A stretch of DNA of 64,000 bases from Boswellia sacra (GCA_013180625.2 SNVD02002575.1:104064-168063), one strand, 5' to 3'; shown: positions 13,270 to 34,608, counted from the stretch's first letter. Notes: generated by a model not told the origin, from the sequence alone. Program-made: numbers and translations.

Positions 13270-13460
13270 AGTAATTGTACTGTAATAAATAAAAATCATA
13301 AATATATGTTTAAAAATTATAAATAAATAAAAAAAATTATATTTATAATTTTTACATATTTTTTATTTATAATTTTTTTATATATAATTTTTATAATTTT
13401 TTTTTTATTTTTAGACTTTATTTACGTGTTTACGATTTTTATTTGCTCCCGCAGCAAAAC
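13270..13460. repeat. foldback (inverted-repeat) MITE-like sequence 2
   Basis: The left arm (TACAGTAATTGTACTGTAATAAATAAAAATCATAAA...) pairs with the right arm (...TTTACGATTTTTATTTGCTCCCGCAGCAAA). It is related to the foldback at 12930-13110 and lies about 330 bp upstream of the mannosidase start codon. Confidence 0.45.
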
Positions 13461-13793
13461 CCATTTTATTGCCTTCAACGAAAACCAAAGCAAGAAAAAC
13501 AGGTTTTTTTTGTTTTTTTTAAGCCAAAATCAACGCTGACATGTCAACTGATGATTAGCCCGTCCACCTCACCACATTAAATTGACCGAAGACGGACACA
13601 AGTCTTCTCTCTCGTAAATTTCCACGTCTCCTCTTCCCTCGCTCATCTTCTTCTCAGTTTTCTCCTTCCAACCAAAACGCTCCGTTTCACCAACCGTGCT
13701 ATGAACTTCACCTCCAAGCGCTTCTGTCCTGTTTCGTAAATTCTCTCGCAGATCCGCCATTTGCCTGCTTGCTTCCTCCGGAGATCCGATCGG

Positions 13794-24422
<10,629 letters not shown>

Positions 24423-24850
24423 GATTTGTTTAATATTAATTTTTTTTGATTGAACTCATTTTATAATTCCATTCTCTCATGAATGAAGAGCCAAAGAGTT
24501 AGATTATCAATTCCTACAAAGTATCGAGAGCCCGAGGAGTCTGCCATTCCTATTCTGGTGAATAATGTGACAACAGATTTCCTTCATATCGGGCTGGTAG
24601 AAAATGTTGTATCCTATTGTAAAGGATGAACCTGAAGGTGATTGATATGTAACATAGAATATAGATTATTGCCCACCCTTTTTATTTCACAGGAATATGG
24701 ATTTTGTCCCAGCGGTGATTAAAAGTTTGTAATTTTATTTGGAGAACATTTTCATGCCTTGGATACTTCATGACATGCACCACTGAAGTTTTGAGTCACT
24801 GAATTCATAGTTTACCATTCTATTTAAGAAAGCGCATAGGCACGGTGGTC

Positions 24851-25035
24851 CAACGATTTCTTATTTTTGTTTATTTATCTATTCAGTTTTTTAAACAACC
24901 AGATTTATCAATGTATTTAAATCAATATCAATCACATAGTATTTACAAAATAAAATAAAATAAAATAAAATCAATAACATTTTTTTTATCAAATCTTGAA
25001 AAGAAGAACTCAAAATACAGAATTATCAACTCAGC
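24851..25035. mobile_element. diverged MITE-like repeat, related to 46950-47120
   Basis: The core ATCAATGTATTTAAATCAATATCAATCACATAGTATTT aligns by eye with CCAATATATTTAAATTAATATCAACCACATATTATTT at 47018-47054. The copy at 58511-58685 shares a weaker version. An (AAAAT)n run sits inside. Ends and target duplication could not be fixed. Confidence 0.35.
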
Positions 25036-25782
25036 TACAGTTTTTAATGTCAATTGGCCTTGCCTTCTAAGTCATATTGCGAAGTAAAGTTTTTAACATC
25101 AGTAGCGCTGGCTGTTGCACCTGCTAGTAGGGCTTCATTGAAGGTCGTCGAATATGCTGCACCAAGTAGGTTTGCTGCACTTTCCCTCTCGTTACTTATC
25201 AGCCTTGTGTATCAAATTGTTTGTCGCAAACTATTTTAGGATGAGATTTTCAATGAAGGGTAGCATGTAGCTGCTTATCTTCATTTAGGTGATTTAAGAG
25301 ATCAGAAATAGTTTACCAATATACCTAAAAGATACATATAAGGAGATAAAGCTTTGTTGGTCCTTTTTTTATTGTTTATAATTTATTTAATTGTTGATTG
25401 AATTTTTAAATTGAAGATTATATCTACACCTTATAAGCTCGATAATTAGGAAATATGTTAAATATATATGATTAAGGAGGTAGTTTGAACAGGATTTGAA
25501 TCCTTGACCTTAATAATGAGGTTATTAGTGGAGTTGTAACCTTGATTCTTTAACCCATCAGTCTTGCTTATGATTTGGTCAAATCAATCTGTAATGTAAC
25601 AAAAAACTGTCTGTTAACACATCCTGCTCAACAATTTAGCCATCATCTTGATTCTTGAGATACCATTTCTATTGTTGGCCATCATCTTTGAGATCAATTT
25701 GTTTGGCAAGTAGCCATCATCTATCATGACTCATGAGATGGAAAATTTCCCTAAATTCCAGCAATTTGTTGGCTGGAGATTT

Positions 25783-25872
25783 ATTCTATTTGAAAGTTAT
25801 CACAAAAATCAGTTGGTTTTGTGGTACATTCTATTTGAAAGTTATCACAAAAATCAGTTGGTTTTGTGGTAC
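25783..25872. repeat. perfect tandem duplication of 45 bp
   Basis: The unit at 25783-25827 (ATTCTATTTGAAAGTTATCA ... TTTTGTGGTAC) recurs exactly at 25828-25872. The two copies look identical, so the event is recent. Confidence 0.92.
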
Positions 25873-27016
25873 AAGTTGAAGATTATTGTTTGTTTGATAA
25901 TTATTGGGCTTTTAGGTTTTAATTTATAGGACATAAAACTAGAATTGGGTTGATGTGAATTAGAAAGGGTATAAACAAGGGTGATTTTTGACATCAACTC
26001 GCGTTTTAAGAAGGCTGGTGGAACTATACAATAAACCTCAAAATCAATGTGTACATATATTGAAAATGATAACAAAAAGGCAGTTGAAACCCAAAGAGAA
26101 GCAAAAAATGTGAGTTTTGTCACACAACAAACTATTGTCATTCCTTTTAGCTTCTTCAAAAGTTCCACTAACTTTATGAAAAACAATCAAAATTAAGATG
26201 ATGATTTAAAAAATGATCACTTGTGAAAAAAAGTTTAGATAGTATAACCACAAACTAATATAAAAAATGTATCCTAATTTTTTTTTTTGTTGGTCTTTAA
26301 TGCTCGATAGCTTGACAGTTAAAAAAAAATTACTACTCTAATGGCTGACAACTGTTTATGGACTCTAAAGTTGTCAAATGTTAGATATCATTAAAAAAAA
26401 AAATTTGACATCGATTTGTGAGGCATCTAAAATTTTAGAAATGTGCTTAATTTTTAAATTCCTCTAATTATTTAAGGATAATAGGGGCAAGTCCTATAAA
26501 ATATATTGTTTGTCAACAATGAATAAATATGTAATTTCCTTTTACAATATGAAAAATGGAGTACAAATTAAACTAGAAAACAAATAATAACCTGACAATG
26601 ATGGGTGATGCACTTCATAATTGTAAGTTTAGAAGCCGCGGATTCAGTTACGTTAAACACACACGTATGCAGTTAAATACAACGTAACTAACAGGATGGT
26701 AAAAGTGCACAACTTTTATATGGCTGGGTTATAAACTAGCCTACATCTATGAGCAGTCAAACTGTAATTCACTAAGTTGTTTAGGCTGTGTTCGATTTCG
26801 TTTTCATTTCCCCGTTTTCCGTTTTTAACGTTTTAAAAAACAAGGGATAAGTGTGCGTTTTTATTCCCAAAACTCATTTTCATAAAACAGATTTTAGGAC
26901 GTTTTTAACCCTGGTTTATCCCCAAATCTACAAACAGTTCCCAAACCCTTAAATCGTTTTTGGTTTCCTCTGCACCTTTCCTCCATTTCCCCACCGAATA
27001 CATCCTCTCTTACAAC

Positions 27017-27240
27017 CGCCCGATCTGCCTTGCCACCGTTGCCTCCTCCTCTCCTCTCGTTCACCATCGGCGCCTGAGCCTTTCTCGTTCTCCACCGGCG
27101 CCTGGTTTTTAACTCTCTTGAACTTTTCCTCTCGTTCTCCACCGAAGACCACCTCAGAACCGCCGGTCGATCTGCCTTGCCACATCGCCTCCTCCTTTCC
27201 TCCCGTTCTCCATCGGTGCCTGGGCCTTTCTCGGCCTCAT
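27017..27240. repeat. GC-rich duplicated leader in the Harbinger element (offset 147 bp)
   Basis: GATCTGCCTTGCCAC...GCCTCCTCC...CCATCGG(C/T)GCCTG...CCTTTCTC occurs from 27022 and again from 27169. The overlapping ORFs on both strands here (26894-27470) are best explained by stop-poor GC-rich DNA. I see no domain in any frame. Confidence 0.65.
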
Positions 27241-27752
27241 CACCTCTCCTCTCATCTCCTCATCTCGGCTCATCTTCGCCACCGACACAAGCAGAACAAG
27301 CGTGGCAGATCGTCCTCGTCGTCGGCTCTTCCATCACCAGCCTCGACATCAGCCGCTTGCCTGTCAGTTCCGGCCTTTCTCGACCTTACCACCTCCCATC
27401 TCGCCTCTTCCTATCTCCTCTCATTCGCCGTCGCCGATCTGCTCAACTAATACACGGTTGTGTGAGGTAACAGCTGAATGAATATATTGGGTTTTTGTGG
27501 ATTTATTCAATGAAAAATGTGTGGAGATTAGTGTGTTTGCTGGTGGTAGTGGATGTCGGTTGCTCAAAATTCGGCGGTTTGTTGCGGAATTGATTTGTTT
27601 TTCTGTGTGTATAAAAATGAAATTGAAGACTGAATTGAGGTGATTATTGGGTTTCCCTTGAATTGAAATGAATTGGTGAAATGAATTGGCTGAATTGAGG
27701 TTTTTTTTTGTGTGTATTCGGCGGGTTGTTGCGAAATTCGGTTGTTTTTTGT

Positions 27753-28355
27753 GCTTTTGTAGAGTTTGAATTGGCTGAATTGAGCTTCGACTTAATTATG
27801 CTTCAATTCGTCTTTTACATTCTTGGCTTTGGCTTTGATTGGTACTTTGTCAGTCAATTGTGTTGAGAATAGTCATACAGGGATATTTATTGGTATGCAA
27901 TTTGTAGTTTGGACTTGTTTTGCTTGCCGTTTGTATTAGTTCAAATAGAATTCAGATGGTACTTGTTTGAATTGAATATTTAAGCCGTACATATCCAATT
28001 TCGAGCTCTATAAAGGCTTTTGTAGCTTTTGTACATATCCAATTTCGACTCTATAAAGGCTTTATAGTAGCATTTGCCAGTATCGGTGTGAGTAGCTTTT
28101 GTAGCCTTTATAGTAGCATTTGCCAGTATTGGTGTGAGTAGCTTTTGTAGAGTTTGAATTGGCTGAATTGAGCTTCGACTTAATTATGCCTCAATTCCCT
28201 TTTACATTCTTGGCTTTGGCTTTGATTGGTACTTTGTCAGTCAATTGTGTTGAGAATAGTCATACAGGGATATTTATTGGTATGCAATTTGTACTTTGGA
28301 CTTGTTTTGCTTGCCGTTTGTATTAGTTCAAATAGAATTCAGATGGTACTTGTTT
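27753..28355. repeat. duplication of ~215 bp at offset 388 bp
   Basis: GCTTTTGTAGAGTTTGAATT begins copies at 27753 and 28141. Both continue through CTTTGGCTTTGATTGGTACT and CATACAGGGATATTTATTGG to CAGATGGTACTTGTTTG near 27967 and 28355. Shorter repeats (TAGCATTTGCCAGTAT, GTGTGAGTAGCTTTTGTA) fill the gap between them. Confidence 0.88.
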
Positions 28356-28562
28356 GTGTAGCCCTTCTATTTGTTTGGAAAAAGCTTGGGATTTTATGAA
28401 GTGGGATTCTTTTGATTGAACGGAATTGATGCTTGTATTTGTTAAGACATGCATGCTTTTGAATATACAAAATGTAGAGTAAGTTTGGATTATGACCAGT
28501 CAAGCATGTGAGTAGAACAAATTGAACTGATAACTGAAGGAGGTGTGCTCTTTTCTAACACT

Positions 28563-28774
28563 GCTTGTGTTTTGCACTGAATTCTGGAGGAAAGATACTT
28601 CATCGATTGTTTACGAGATACGAGGCGGATGACATTGAAGTTATGGAGGAGCAACATGGAGATATGCCCACAGTTGAACTGAACATGTCAATTGAACAAA
28701 CAGAATCATGGAGACAGTATAGGGACAACATAGCTTTAAGGATGTGGTAGGATTATATTCAACGTGGGAGATAG
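28563..28774 (+). pseudogene. PIF/Harbinger transposase C-terminal remnant
   Basis: The reading starts ACVLH, the usual start of the family's ACxLHNF motif, and then shifts frame. The next frame reads EVMEEQHGDMPTVELNMS to QYRDNIALRMW, stop, DYIQRGR, stop. Plant Harbinger transposases end in a segment of the form RDxIAxxMWxDY, so only the last piece of the gene remains. A TAG interrupts it at 28748-28750, at a position that is often Glu in the family. Confidence 0.6.
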
Positions 28775-29144
28775 ATGTTTGTAATCATATATTTGTTTTT
28801 TATTGTAATGTGTTCGGGTATGTAAGGAAATAGTAATAACTGTTAACAAGCCTATTATTTATACAGTTTGATGGAACAAGTGTTTTGGATTCATTTCCAA
28901 AAGCATTTTATCTTTTTGTTTTGAAGATTTATTTCAATGATTCATTATCTTGTTTTTGTTTTAAAAATTTCCTGTGTGTTCTTTTATGAATCCAGTATTT
29001 TGGTTTTCAATTGAATTTATGAATATGTGGTTGATTTTGAATTTTTTTGAATTTTGAAAAGAATATGTGGTAGAAATTGAATAGAAATTGTATTGAAAAA
29101 TGTGCAGAACAAAAAACTGGATTTGAAAATAAGAAAGAACAGAG

Positions 29145-29396
29145 AACAATTCCAGAATTCATTTCCAAATACATATCTTGTTTTTGTTTTCAAAATTCCA
29201 ATTCCAGAAAACATTTTCAAACGCATATCTTGTTTTTGTTCTCAAAATTACATTTCTAGAAAACATTTCCAAACGCATATCTTGTTTTTGTTTTCGAAAT
29301 TCCATTTTCAGAAAACATTTCCAAACACATATCTTGTTTTTGTTTTCAAAATTTCATTTTCAGAAAACATTTCCAAACGCATATCCTTTACTTAAA
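29145..29396. repeat. 52-bp tandem array, four to five copies
   Basis: AAACGCATATCTTGTTTTTG-type units recur at 29167 (diverged), 29219, 29271, 29323 and 29375, always 52 bp apart, with AGAAAACATTTCC between. The ORFs 29093-29395 and 29178-29417 are by-products of this array, since 52 is not a multiple of three and each copy shifts frame. It lies next to the right end of the Harbinger element. Confidence 0.9.
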
Positions 29397-29479
29397 ATAC
29401 ATTCTCTGAATCCATGAAATTCATTTTTCAAATCATTTTGGAAACAAAAACACTAGAAACAAGAAAGAACACACCCTTA

Positions 29480-30197
29480 GGCTTACAAATACTTGGATTA
29501 CCTATGCTCCCATCAAGAACTTCAACTCTAGTGAATCAACTTCCTAAAATGTTACTACACTTCACTACCCACTGTTAAGACCCTCTTAACAGATTGCATC
29601 TTCCCTTGATGTATCATTAAGCCCACTTGAGTTATCTAAAAACTCTCATGAAGACAAGACATAAATGCAAGCTAATAAAACAATAAAGCTCTCTCAAAAC
29701 AACTCATAAACAGCTTGCCAAAAAGTGATACACTGGACACAATAAATCGTCCCTTTATATAGCACGTCCAGCTCCTCCTTATTGTATAAGGAATCATTGA
29801 TTTGCTTCCTAAACTTGCATAGAACGAATTATAGGAAAGTAATCTGGCATTTGGATATTCAACGCATGAATAGGATAACTAACCTTTCCTAAAGTTAAGT
29901 TAAATAAATAACTTTCCGAATTTGAAAACTAATTCTGAAAATAAAGGTCAGTAACGATTTTCTTTAGTACTAAAGGTAGTTAAATAGAAAATATTCAAAA
30001 TAGTCAACTTATTTGTTTTGTTTTTCTCCAAAATAACAAACATAGCATGCCACCTAAACTGACACGTAACAATTACGTGGGATGGTCCTAACAATAATTA
30101 ACAACAACTTCATCGTGCATCGAATCAATGAAGTTTTGGAAGCTTTTGTTACAACAGATAGCTGAATCAAGCTCATGATCGAATGGTAGCCATTCCA
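29480..30197. other. 3' flank of the DUF594 gene, no gene seen
   Basis: This is intergenic sequence between the Harbinger end and the stop codon of the minus-strand DUF594 gene. The part nearest 30197 is likely its 3' UTR. I see no domain, RNA gene or clear repeat. Confidence 0.4.
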
Positions 30198-32426
30198 CTA
30201 TTCGGCAATCAGATAAGCTCTTGCGTGGCCTTTAGATATCTGAAACTGCTCTGTCATACCAAAATGCGCCATAAGAAGCCATACATGAGTAAGAAACTCT
30301 CCGCCTCGTCTCAGTTGACGAGCATGTTGACTTCCTCGACCTTGACTTGCAGCATAAGCTAACATCTCCAACCACACATCTCTAACCATCTCCCATTTCT
30401 TGTTTGAATCTGAAATTTCATTTAGTGCTGATGCAACCCTGCATGCATCAAATAACACGGACTTGCTTCTGTCCCCTTTTACTTTGCTGGGCGGGACGTG
30501 AGTTTTCACTTGGAGGAATGTCAAGCAAGCTTGAATTCTTTTACTTTTCTTGTCACAAGCGCCGGCGCTGTCAGTTTGGTTGGTGGAAAAGGACTTTCTC
30601 TCTTCAAGAAATTTCCTGGCCTCACAGAGAGTGTCCCGAAGCCTGATTAGGCCTATCCCAATTGGCAACAGGAAAGGGTACATAACTAGGATATACAACA
30701 TATATTGTGATAAGAATTTGCTCATGTCACGATCTTTGTTCTGATCTTCTTGTTTCTTCTCCTGCTGAGTACCGCAGGGCTGCGAAGAATGTTGGCCCAG
30801 TTCACAATTTGATTCAACGCCATCTGATTTGCTGCTCTGAGGATGATGAATATCCCAGTTCCAGCAAAGTTCAGTTGCAATGTGCCAGATGAGGATGCTT
30901 TGGTCAAACTCATCCTCAACACTCCATTCAAGAGAAGAAGAAGGATGAATAAGATTTTGGTACTTCTTCAGGGCGCGGCTTCCCCTTGTGTACAAGTCTC
31001 TACGATTAATATCTTTTCCTGCTTTCGCCCCAAATTCTTCATGTTTATCCTTGACATGATGGAAGATCAGCTCTCTCAATCCTTGAGGCACCTCTTTAAA
31101 GGTTCTATATCTGTGCTTTTCCCGTTTATCCAAGTTGAAGCGCCTCAGGATCTTGTAGCCAGGTTTTTCTTCGAGGCAAAGCTTTGTAAAACTGAATTGC
31201 CCCATAGAATTTGACCACCTTGGTATTTGAACCACTGGTTTAAAAAACTTGATGGGTAAATGGTCCAAAAATTTGATAGGTTTTAACATGGTCGCAATTT
31301 TCTGATGCTTAATGAACCAAGTTTTAGACTGGTCCGAGAAGAGTAGAAGAAGAGCAGCATATATTTCTAGAAAAATAGCTACAATCAGCAACGATAAGGT
31401 TATGTAAACGTCTACCTGGTGATATTTCTGCTTGTCAGCAAAGGAGAAAATCACCAATACAAAGCAGGTGAGATAAGTAGTGATAACGCGGCGGGAAAGA
31501 CCTGCAGGAGAATGAATTACTGTTGCCTTGGTGTATAACAAATCATACATGAATCCTAACTCGATGGCAATCACATTGAAGACATCCTCCGCATTGGACA
31601 TCTTCTGCAGCAAAGATTGACTAATTTCGCGCTCTTGGTTGCTGAGGATGAGATCTGCAAACAAGCGCTTGAATCTATGAGAGTGAAATAAGGCATGTGC
31701 TAGTTTTATGTTAGGATCATCAGAAGTGATCGCTGCTGCAGGTTGACGTGTTTGTATATCAGCTGCGGGAGCATCTGCCACTTCTACTACCTCTAATTCG
31801 TATCCCTCGGCGAGTTTCAAGCAGTATTCATCCATGAATTTCGGATAGTTGGGGCCGGCATCGGGAGGGGAGAGCATCGAGTCTCTAAGTCGATCACTGC
31901 TTGCTGTCCACAGAGTCCACGTCCTCTCACCATACTTGATGCACCCAGCAACAATAATTGGTACTGCCAGAAACGAAAGTAGTGAGCCATTCCACGCCGT
32001 GACAATGATTAATATTGTCGATAATGTTTGGACTGCTAGTTGAAATGCATGCCTTAAGTACAACTCATTGTCTTCTAAAGAATAGGCTGTAATAGTATCA
32101 GGGCCACCCAAATGCAACAGAAAAAACGGTGCCCAAAATGCAGTAAGCTCAGTGTTGGGATCAGTAATGCCACCATTGTCATATATTTCTGCTAGGTTAT
32201 TCAAGAGTATGCCGAGGGCAATGGTTGCTACAGAATCTGCCAGCAAGTAGGCACACCAGACTACAGCTTTGATCCAAGTTCTGGGAATGTACTTCCTGCG
32301 ATTCCCAAAAATGATTAGAACTATTTGTGAAATGAGACTAACGAAAACCATTGCTCTTAGCTCCCATTCGTTCCACAGTTTTCTAAACCCTGGCGGGAAC
32401 ACCTCCGTCTCCATCCTCCTCTTCAT
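30198..32426 (-). CDS. DUF4220/DUF594 family membrane protein
   Basis: This is a plant-specific membrane protein of unknown biochemical role. The N-terminal half matches DUF4220: the family signature around FPPGFRKLWNEWELR is followed by several hydrophobic segments (AMVFVSLISQIVLIIF, AVVWCAYLLADSVATIALGI, later VITTYLTCFVLVIFSFA and a VDVYITLSLLIVAIFLEIYA segment). The C-terminus matches DUF594: SVLFDACRVASALNE, then MVRDVWLEMLAYAASQ and GGEFLTHVWLLMAHFG. From the Met at 32426 it is 742 aa, within the usual 650-800. I chose that Met because family proteins start a few residues before the FP..LRKLWNEW motif. The open frame runs to 32465, but a likely splice acceptor lies at 32447. Joining to a donor at 32568 would give an alternative in-frame ATG at 32581. 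Its rice and Arabidopsis relatives lie in clusters; no second copy is in this window. Confidence 0.85.
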   Translation of the reverse strand: MKRRMETEVFPPGFRKLWNEWELRAMVFVSLISQIVLIIFGNRRKYIPRTWIKAVVWCAYLLADSVATIALGILLNNLAEIYDNGGITDPNTELTAFWAPFFLLHLGGPDTITAYSLEDNELYLRHAFQLAVQTLSTILIIVTAWNGSLLSFLAVPIIVAGCIKYGERTWTLWTASSDRLRDSMLSPPDAGPNYPKFMDEYCLKLAEGYELEVVEVADAPAADIQTRQPAAAITSDDPNIKLAHALFHSHRFKRLFADLILSNQEREISQSLLQKMSNAEDVFNVIAIELGFMYDLLYTKATVIHSPAGLSRRVITTYLTCFVLVIFSFADKQKYHQVDVYITLSLLIVAIFLEIYAALLLLFSDQSKTWFIKHQKIATMLKPIKFLDHLPIKFFKPVVQIPRWSNSMGQFSFTKLCLEEKPGYKILRRFNLDKREKHRYRTFKEVPQGLRELIFHHVKDKHEEFGAKAGKDINRRDLYTRGSRALKKYQNLIHPSSSLEWSVEDEFDQSILIWHIATELCWNWDIHHPQSSKSDGVESNCELGQHSSQPCGTQQEKKQEDQNKDRDMSKFLSQYMLYILVMYPFLLPIGIGLIRLRDTLCEARKFLEERKSFSTNQTDSAGACDKKSKRIQACLTFLQVKTHVPPSKVKGDRSKSVLFDACRVASALNEISDSNKKWEMVRDVWLEMLAYAASQGRGSQHARQLRRGGEFLTHVWLLMAHFGMTEQFQISKGHARAYLIAE

Positions 32427-32581
32427 CAATATCAGACTGCTAACAACTGCAATGAAAACACACAAATTAACTACTCATTTACATGCGTTGTATGTTGTAT
32501 TGAAATTGAATAAATCATTATAGAAAAAGAAAAAAGAAAGAAAAGATAAGGAGTGAAAAATCAGATACCTATCAATATCAT
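32427..32581 (-). other. 5' leader with probable intron (32447-32568) of the DUF594 gene
   Basis: On the minus strand ATATTGATAG is followed by GTATCT (donor at 32568), and TTTCATTGCAG (acceptor at 32447) is followed by TTGTTAGC. Splicing joins an ATG at 32581 in frame with the DUF594 ORF and adds 12 residues (MILIVVSSLILM...). It is either a 5' UTR intron or a very short first coding exon. Confidence 0.5.
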
Positions 32582-34608
32582 CGTAGATATTGCAGTTATG
32601 CTATATATCCCAAAGTTTCAATTATCTTATTCCAAGCAAGAGTCTCAATAGGCCCCTTGTAAGTTTGCAGGAGAGAAGGAGGGGGAGGGATCAAGTAGGA
32701 GTTGATCAATAAAGTGCTTTACGGAATTCACCAATTGTTTGTTTAAATCATTTTATGATCAGTCAACTCCATTCGAAGGTCCTATGTGAAAGCAACGATA
32801 CTGCCATACGGCCGATTGTTATTATATATCTTTTTATAATAATATTTCGTATACAAGCACCATCATGTTACATCATATTTTAAAGTCTATGACACACACT
32901 TTTCGATTTTGAAAACAATACACTAATTAAGATTTACTATTTTTTAAAAAGAATTGAAAGCCAGAGAACCCTTATAGTTAATACAAAATAAGTTCGAAGA
33001 TATCAATTAATGCTGTTAATATGTTGATAAAATTAATTTCGGGAATTTATTTTATTGATAACGGGCAAAAGACATCAAAATGAATCATGGTGGCTTAACT
33101 ATTTCCTTATTTTCTTATTGGGATAATATCATACATTACCTCTAAGAATTGACATAATACAATCTAGAAATATAGTTTTGTATCTATATAATTTCAGTTT
33201 TTAATATTTGCGTATTTATATCATCTAAGTCTAGTTGACTTACTTTGTTTTTTCACAAACAGATAAATATATTTTCATCAACTTGGTTCTAGATATTCAA
33301 TCAGTATGAGATAATATTGATTTTATTTTTATCATAATACTCAATTGGAATTTGGTTTATGAAAAAGCAAAGACAATTAATCAACTGGATCTAGATGATA
33401 TAAATACGTAAACTTTAATAACTAAAATGATAAAAATACGAATATACATTTATAGGTTATATTATGTGAAATCTTATGGGTAGTGAATGATATTCTCATT
33501 TATTTTATTTCATTTTGAAAAGAGTTGTAAAAGAGTGTTCTTGCACCATAATCCATAAAATTAATTACCAGATTCTTGTATAGATGAAAATAATTAATTT
33601 CCAACCGATCCAATAATTGCATGTTTGTCTAGTCGGGTTTAGCGGGTCATTTTTTAAAAATAAGATTGTCATTAATGTAAATAGTTATAATATTAATTAT
33701 TTATTCATGTTCTTAATTAAAGACCAGTTTACTGATCTACATGTGTATATTTTATTAAATTAATGGAACAAATAAGATTAAGATAATAATATCGACCACC
33801 TCGACAGACGTATCTCTCCCATAAACAGTTTGCATTACGCGATTTTCAAATGCTGCATGTGAACAGTTGACCAATTGTTTGATTAGGAATTTCGATTTCG
33901 GCCTTTTTTTGTTCAGGTCTTGTGTGATAATTGTTGGGCTGGGCATTTCGATTTAAAAACAGAAAAAATGCATGTCCATTTTACAAGTCCTTCGCCGGCA
34001 ATGTTTTGTCAAAAAACGAGAGCCAATTTTTTTTCCAAGACAGAGAAATCCAACAATTCAGTGACAGCCTTCCGTCATTTCAGACAGCCTTTGTTTTTAA
34101 TTTTTCTTTCTTTAACAATTCTCTGTCTCTTGTCTCGTCCCCTCCATCTTTCATTAAATATGTTTTAATAATTTTATTCATTGAATACTAATATTTTAAT
34201 AATTTTATAATTTTTAATTTTTGATTACCATTTATTTTAAATAAAAATACAAAATATACGTAACTAAATATATTTTTATTACTTATTCTCCTTGAAAAAA
34301 AATCAAAATATCTTTTTTTTTAACTTTTGAAACAAAAATTATAAATATAAAATATAAAATTTATAACCAAACGAACTTTTTTTTATAGTTCTTAAAAAGA
34401 TACGGAATCATATGTTATTGAATATGACCACATGATTAAGTCTATGAAAATTTAATGAATAAAATATTTATATTAATGACCTCAAATTATAATTAATTTT
34501 AAAAAAACAATTCTTCAAACCTTTTATTAGACATAATTTAAGCACTAATCTCCCTTCATTGATGTTTCTATTTTTCACTAGCTTTGCATACACCAAAGCT
34601 ACCCTATC
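32582..34608. other. AT-rich intergenic DNA with one MITE
   Basis: It contains the upstream region of the DUF594 gene and a clear inverted-repeat MITE (33119-33498). Otherwise it is AT-rich with no supportable ORF. The two overlapping ORFs at 33920-34191 have no domain. Confidence 0.45.
33119..33498. mobile_element. MITE with long terminal inverted repeats (MULE-like)
   Basis: The left arm starts TGGGATAATATCATACATTA and the right arm, read inward, starts TGAGAATATCATTCACTACC. They stay complementary for well over 100 bp, including CGTATTTATATCATCTA in both arms. Flanks are similar (TTTTCTTAT left, TTTATTTTAT right), fitting an eroded 9-10-bp target duplication. There is no coding capacity. 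The terminus resembles a widespread plant MITE type beginning GGGATAAT; that link is from memory. Confidence 0.7.

Larger units (their letters stand above)
24423..26783. other. mannosidase 3' flank and intergenic repeats
   Basis: The start holds the probable 3' UTR of the mannosidase. Beyond that there is no supported gene: a diverged MITE-like segment (24851-25035), a possible tRNA-derived SINE remnant on the minus strand (about 25430-25600; see findings), a perfect 45-bp tandem duplication (25783-25872) and AT-rich DNA. The ORF at 25054-25239 has no recognisable domain. Confidence 0.45.
26784..29476 (+). mobile_element. PIF/Harbinger-type element, internally rearranged
   Basis: The left end GGCTGTGTTCGATTTCG and the right end, read inward, GGGTGTGTTCTTTCTTG are imperfect terminal inverted repeats. 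They are flanked by TTA at 26781-26783 and TTA at 29477-29479, the 3-bp duplication of PIF/Harbinger elements. The 2693-bp body carries a remnant of the transposase C-terminus (28563-28774), a GC-rich leader with internal duplication (27017-27240), a 388-bp-offset duplication and a 52-bp tandem array. It cannot encode an active transposase. Confidence 0.7.

Noticed and set aside
26894..27470. Four overlapping ORFs on both strands, Arg/Gly- and Ser/Pro-rich
   Set aside because: They lie in a GC-rich duplicated stretch inside the Harbinger element. No domain in any frame, and open frames on both strands at once point to composition.
29145..29396. Possible CRISPR-like array
   Set aside because: Direct 52-bp units without unique spacers, in a plant nuclear context; a minisatellite.
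29077..29417. Phe/Ser-rich ORFs with repeated LVFVFKI-like text
   Set aside because: By-product of the 52-bp tandem array; the unit is not a multiple of three so frames rotate.
30404..32523. Plus-strand ORFs opposite the DUF594 gene
   Set aside because: Shadows of the long minus-strand coding frame.
33920..34191. Two overlapping 82-86 aa ORFs
   Set aside because: AT-rich intergenic DNA, hydrophobic by composition, no domain or splice signals.
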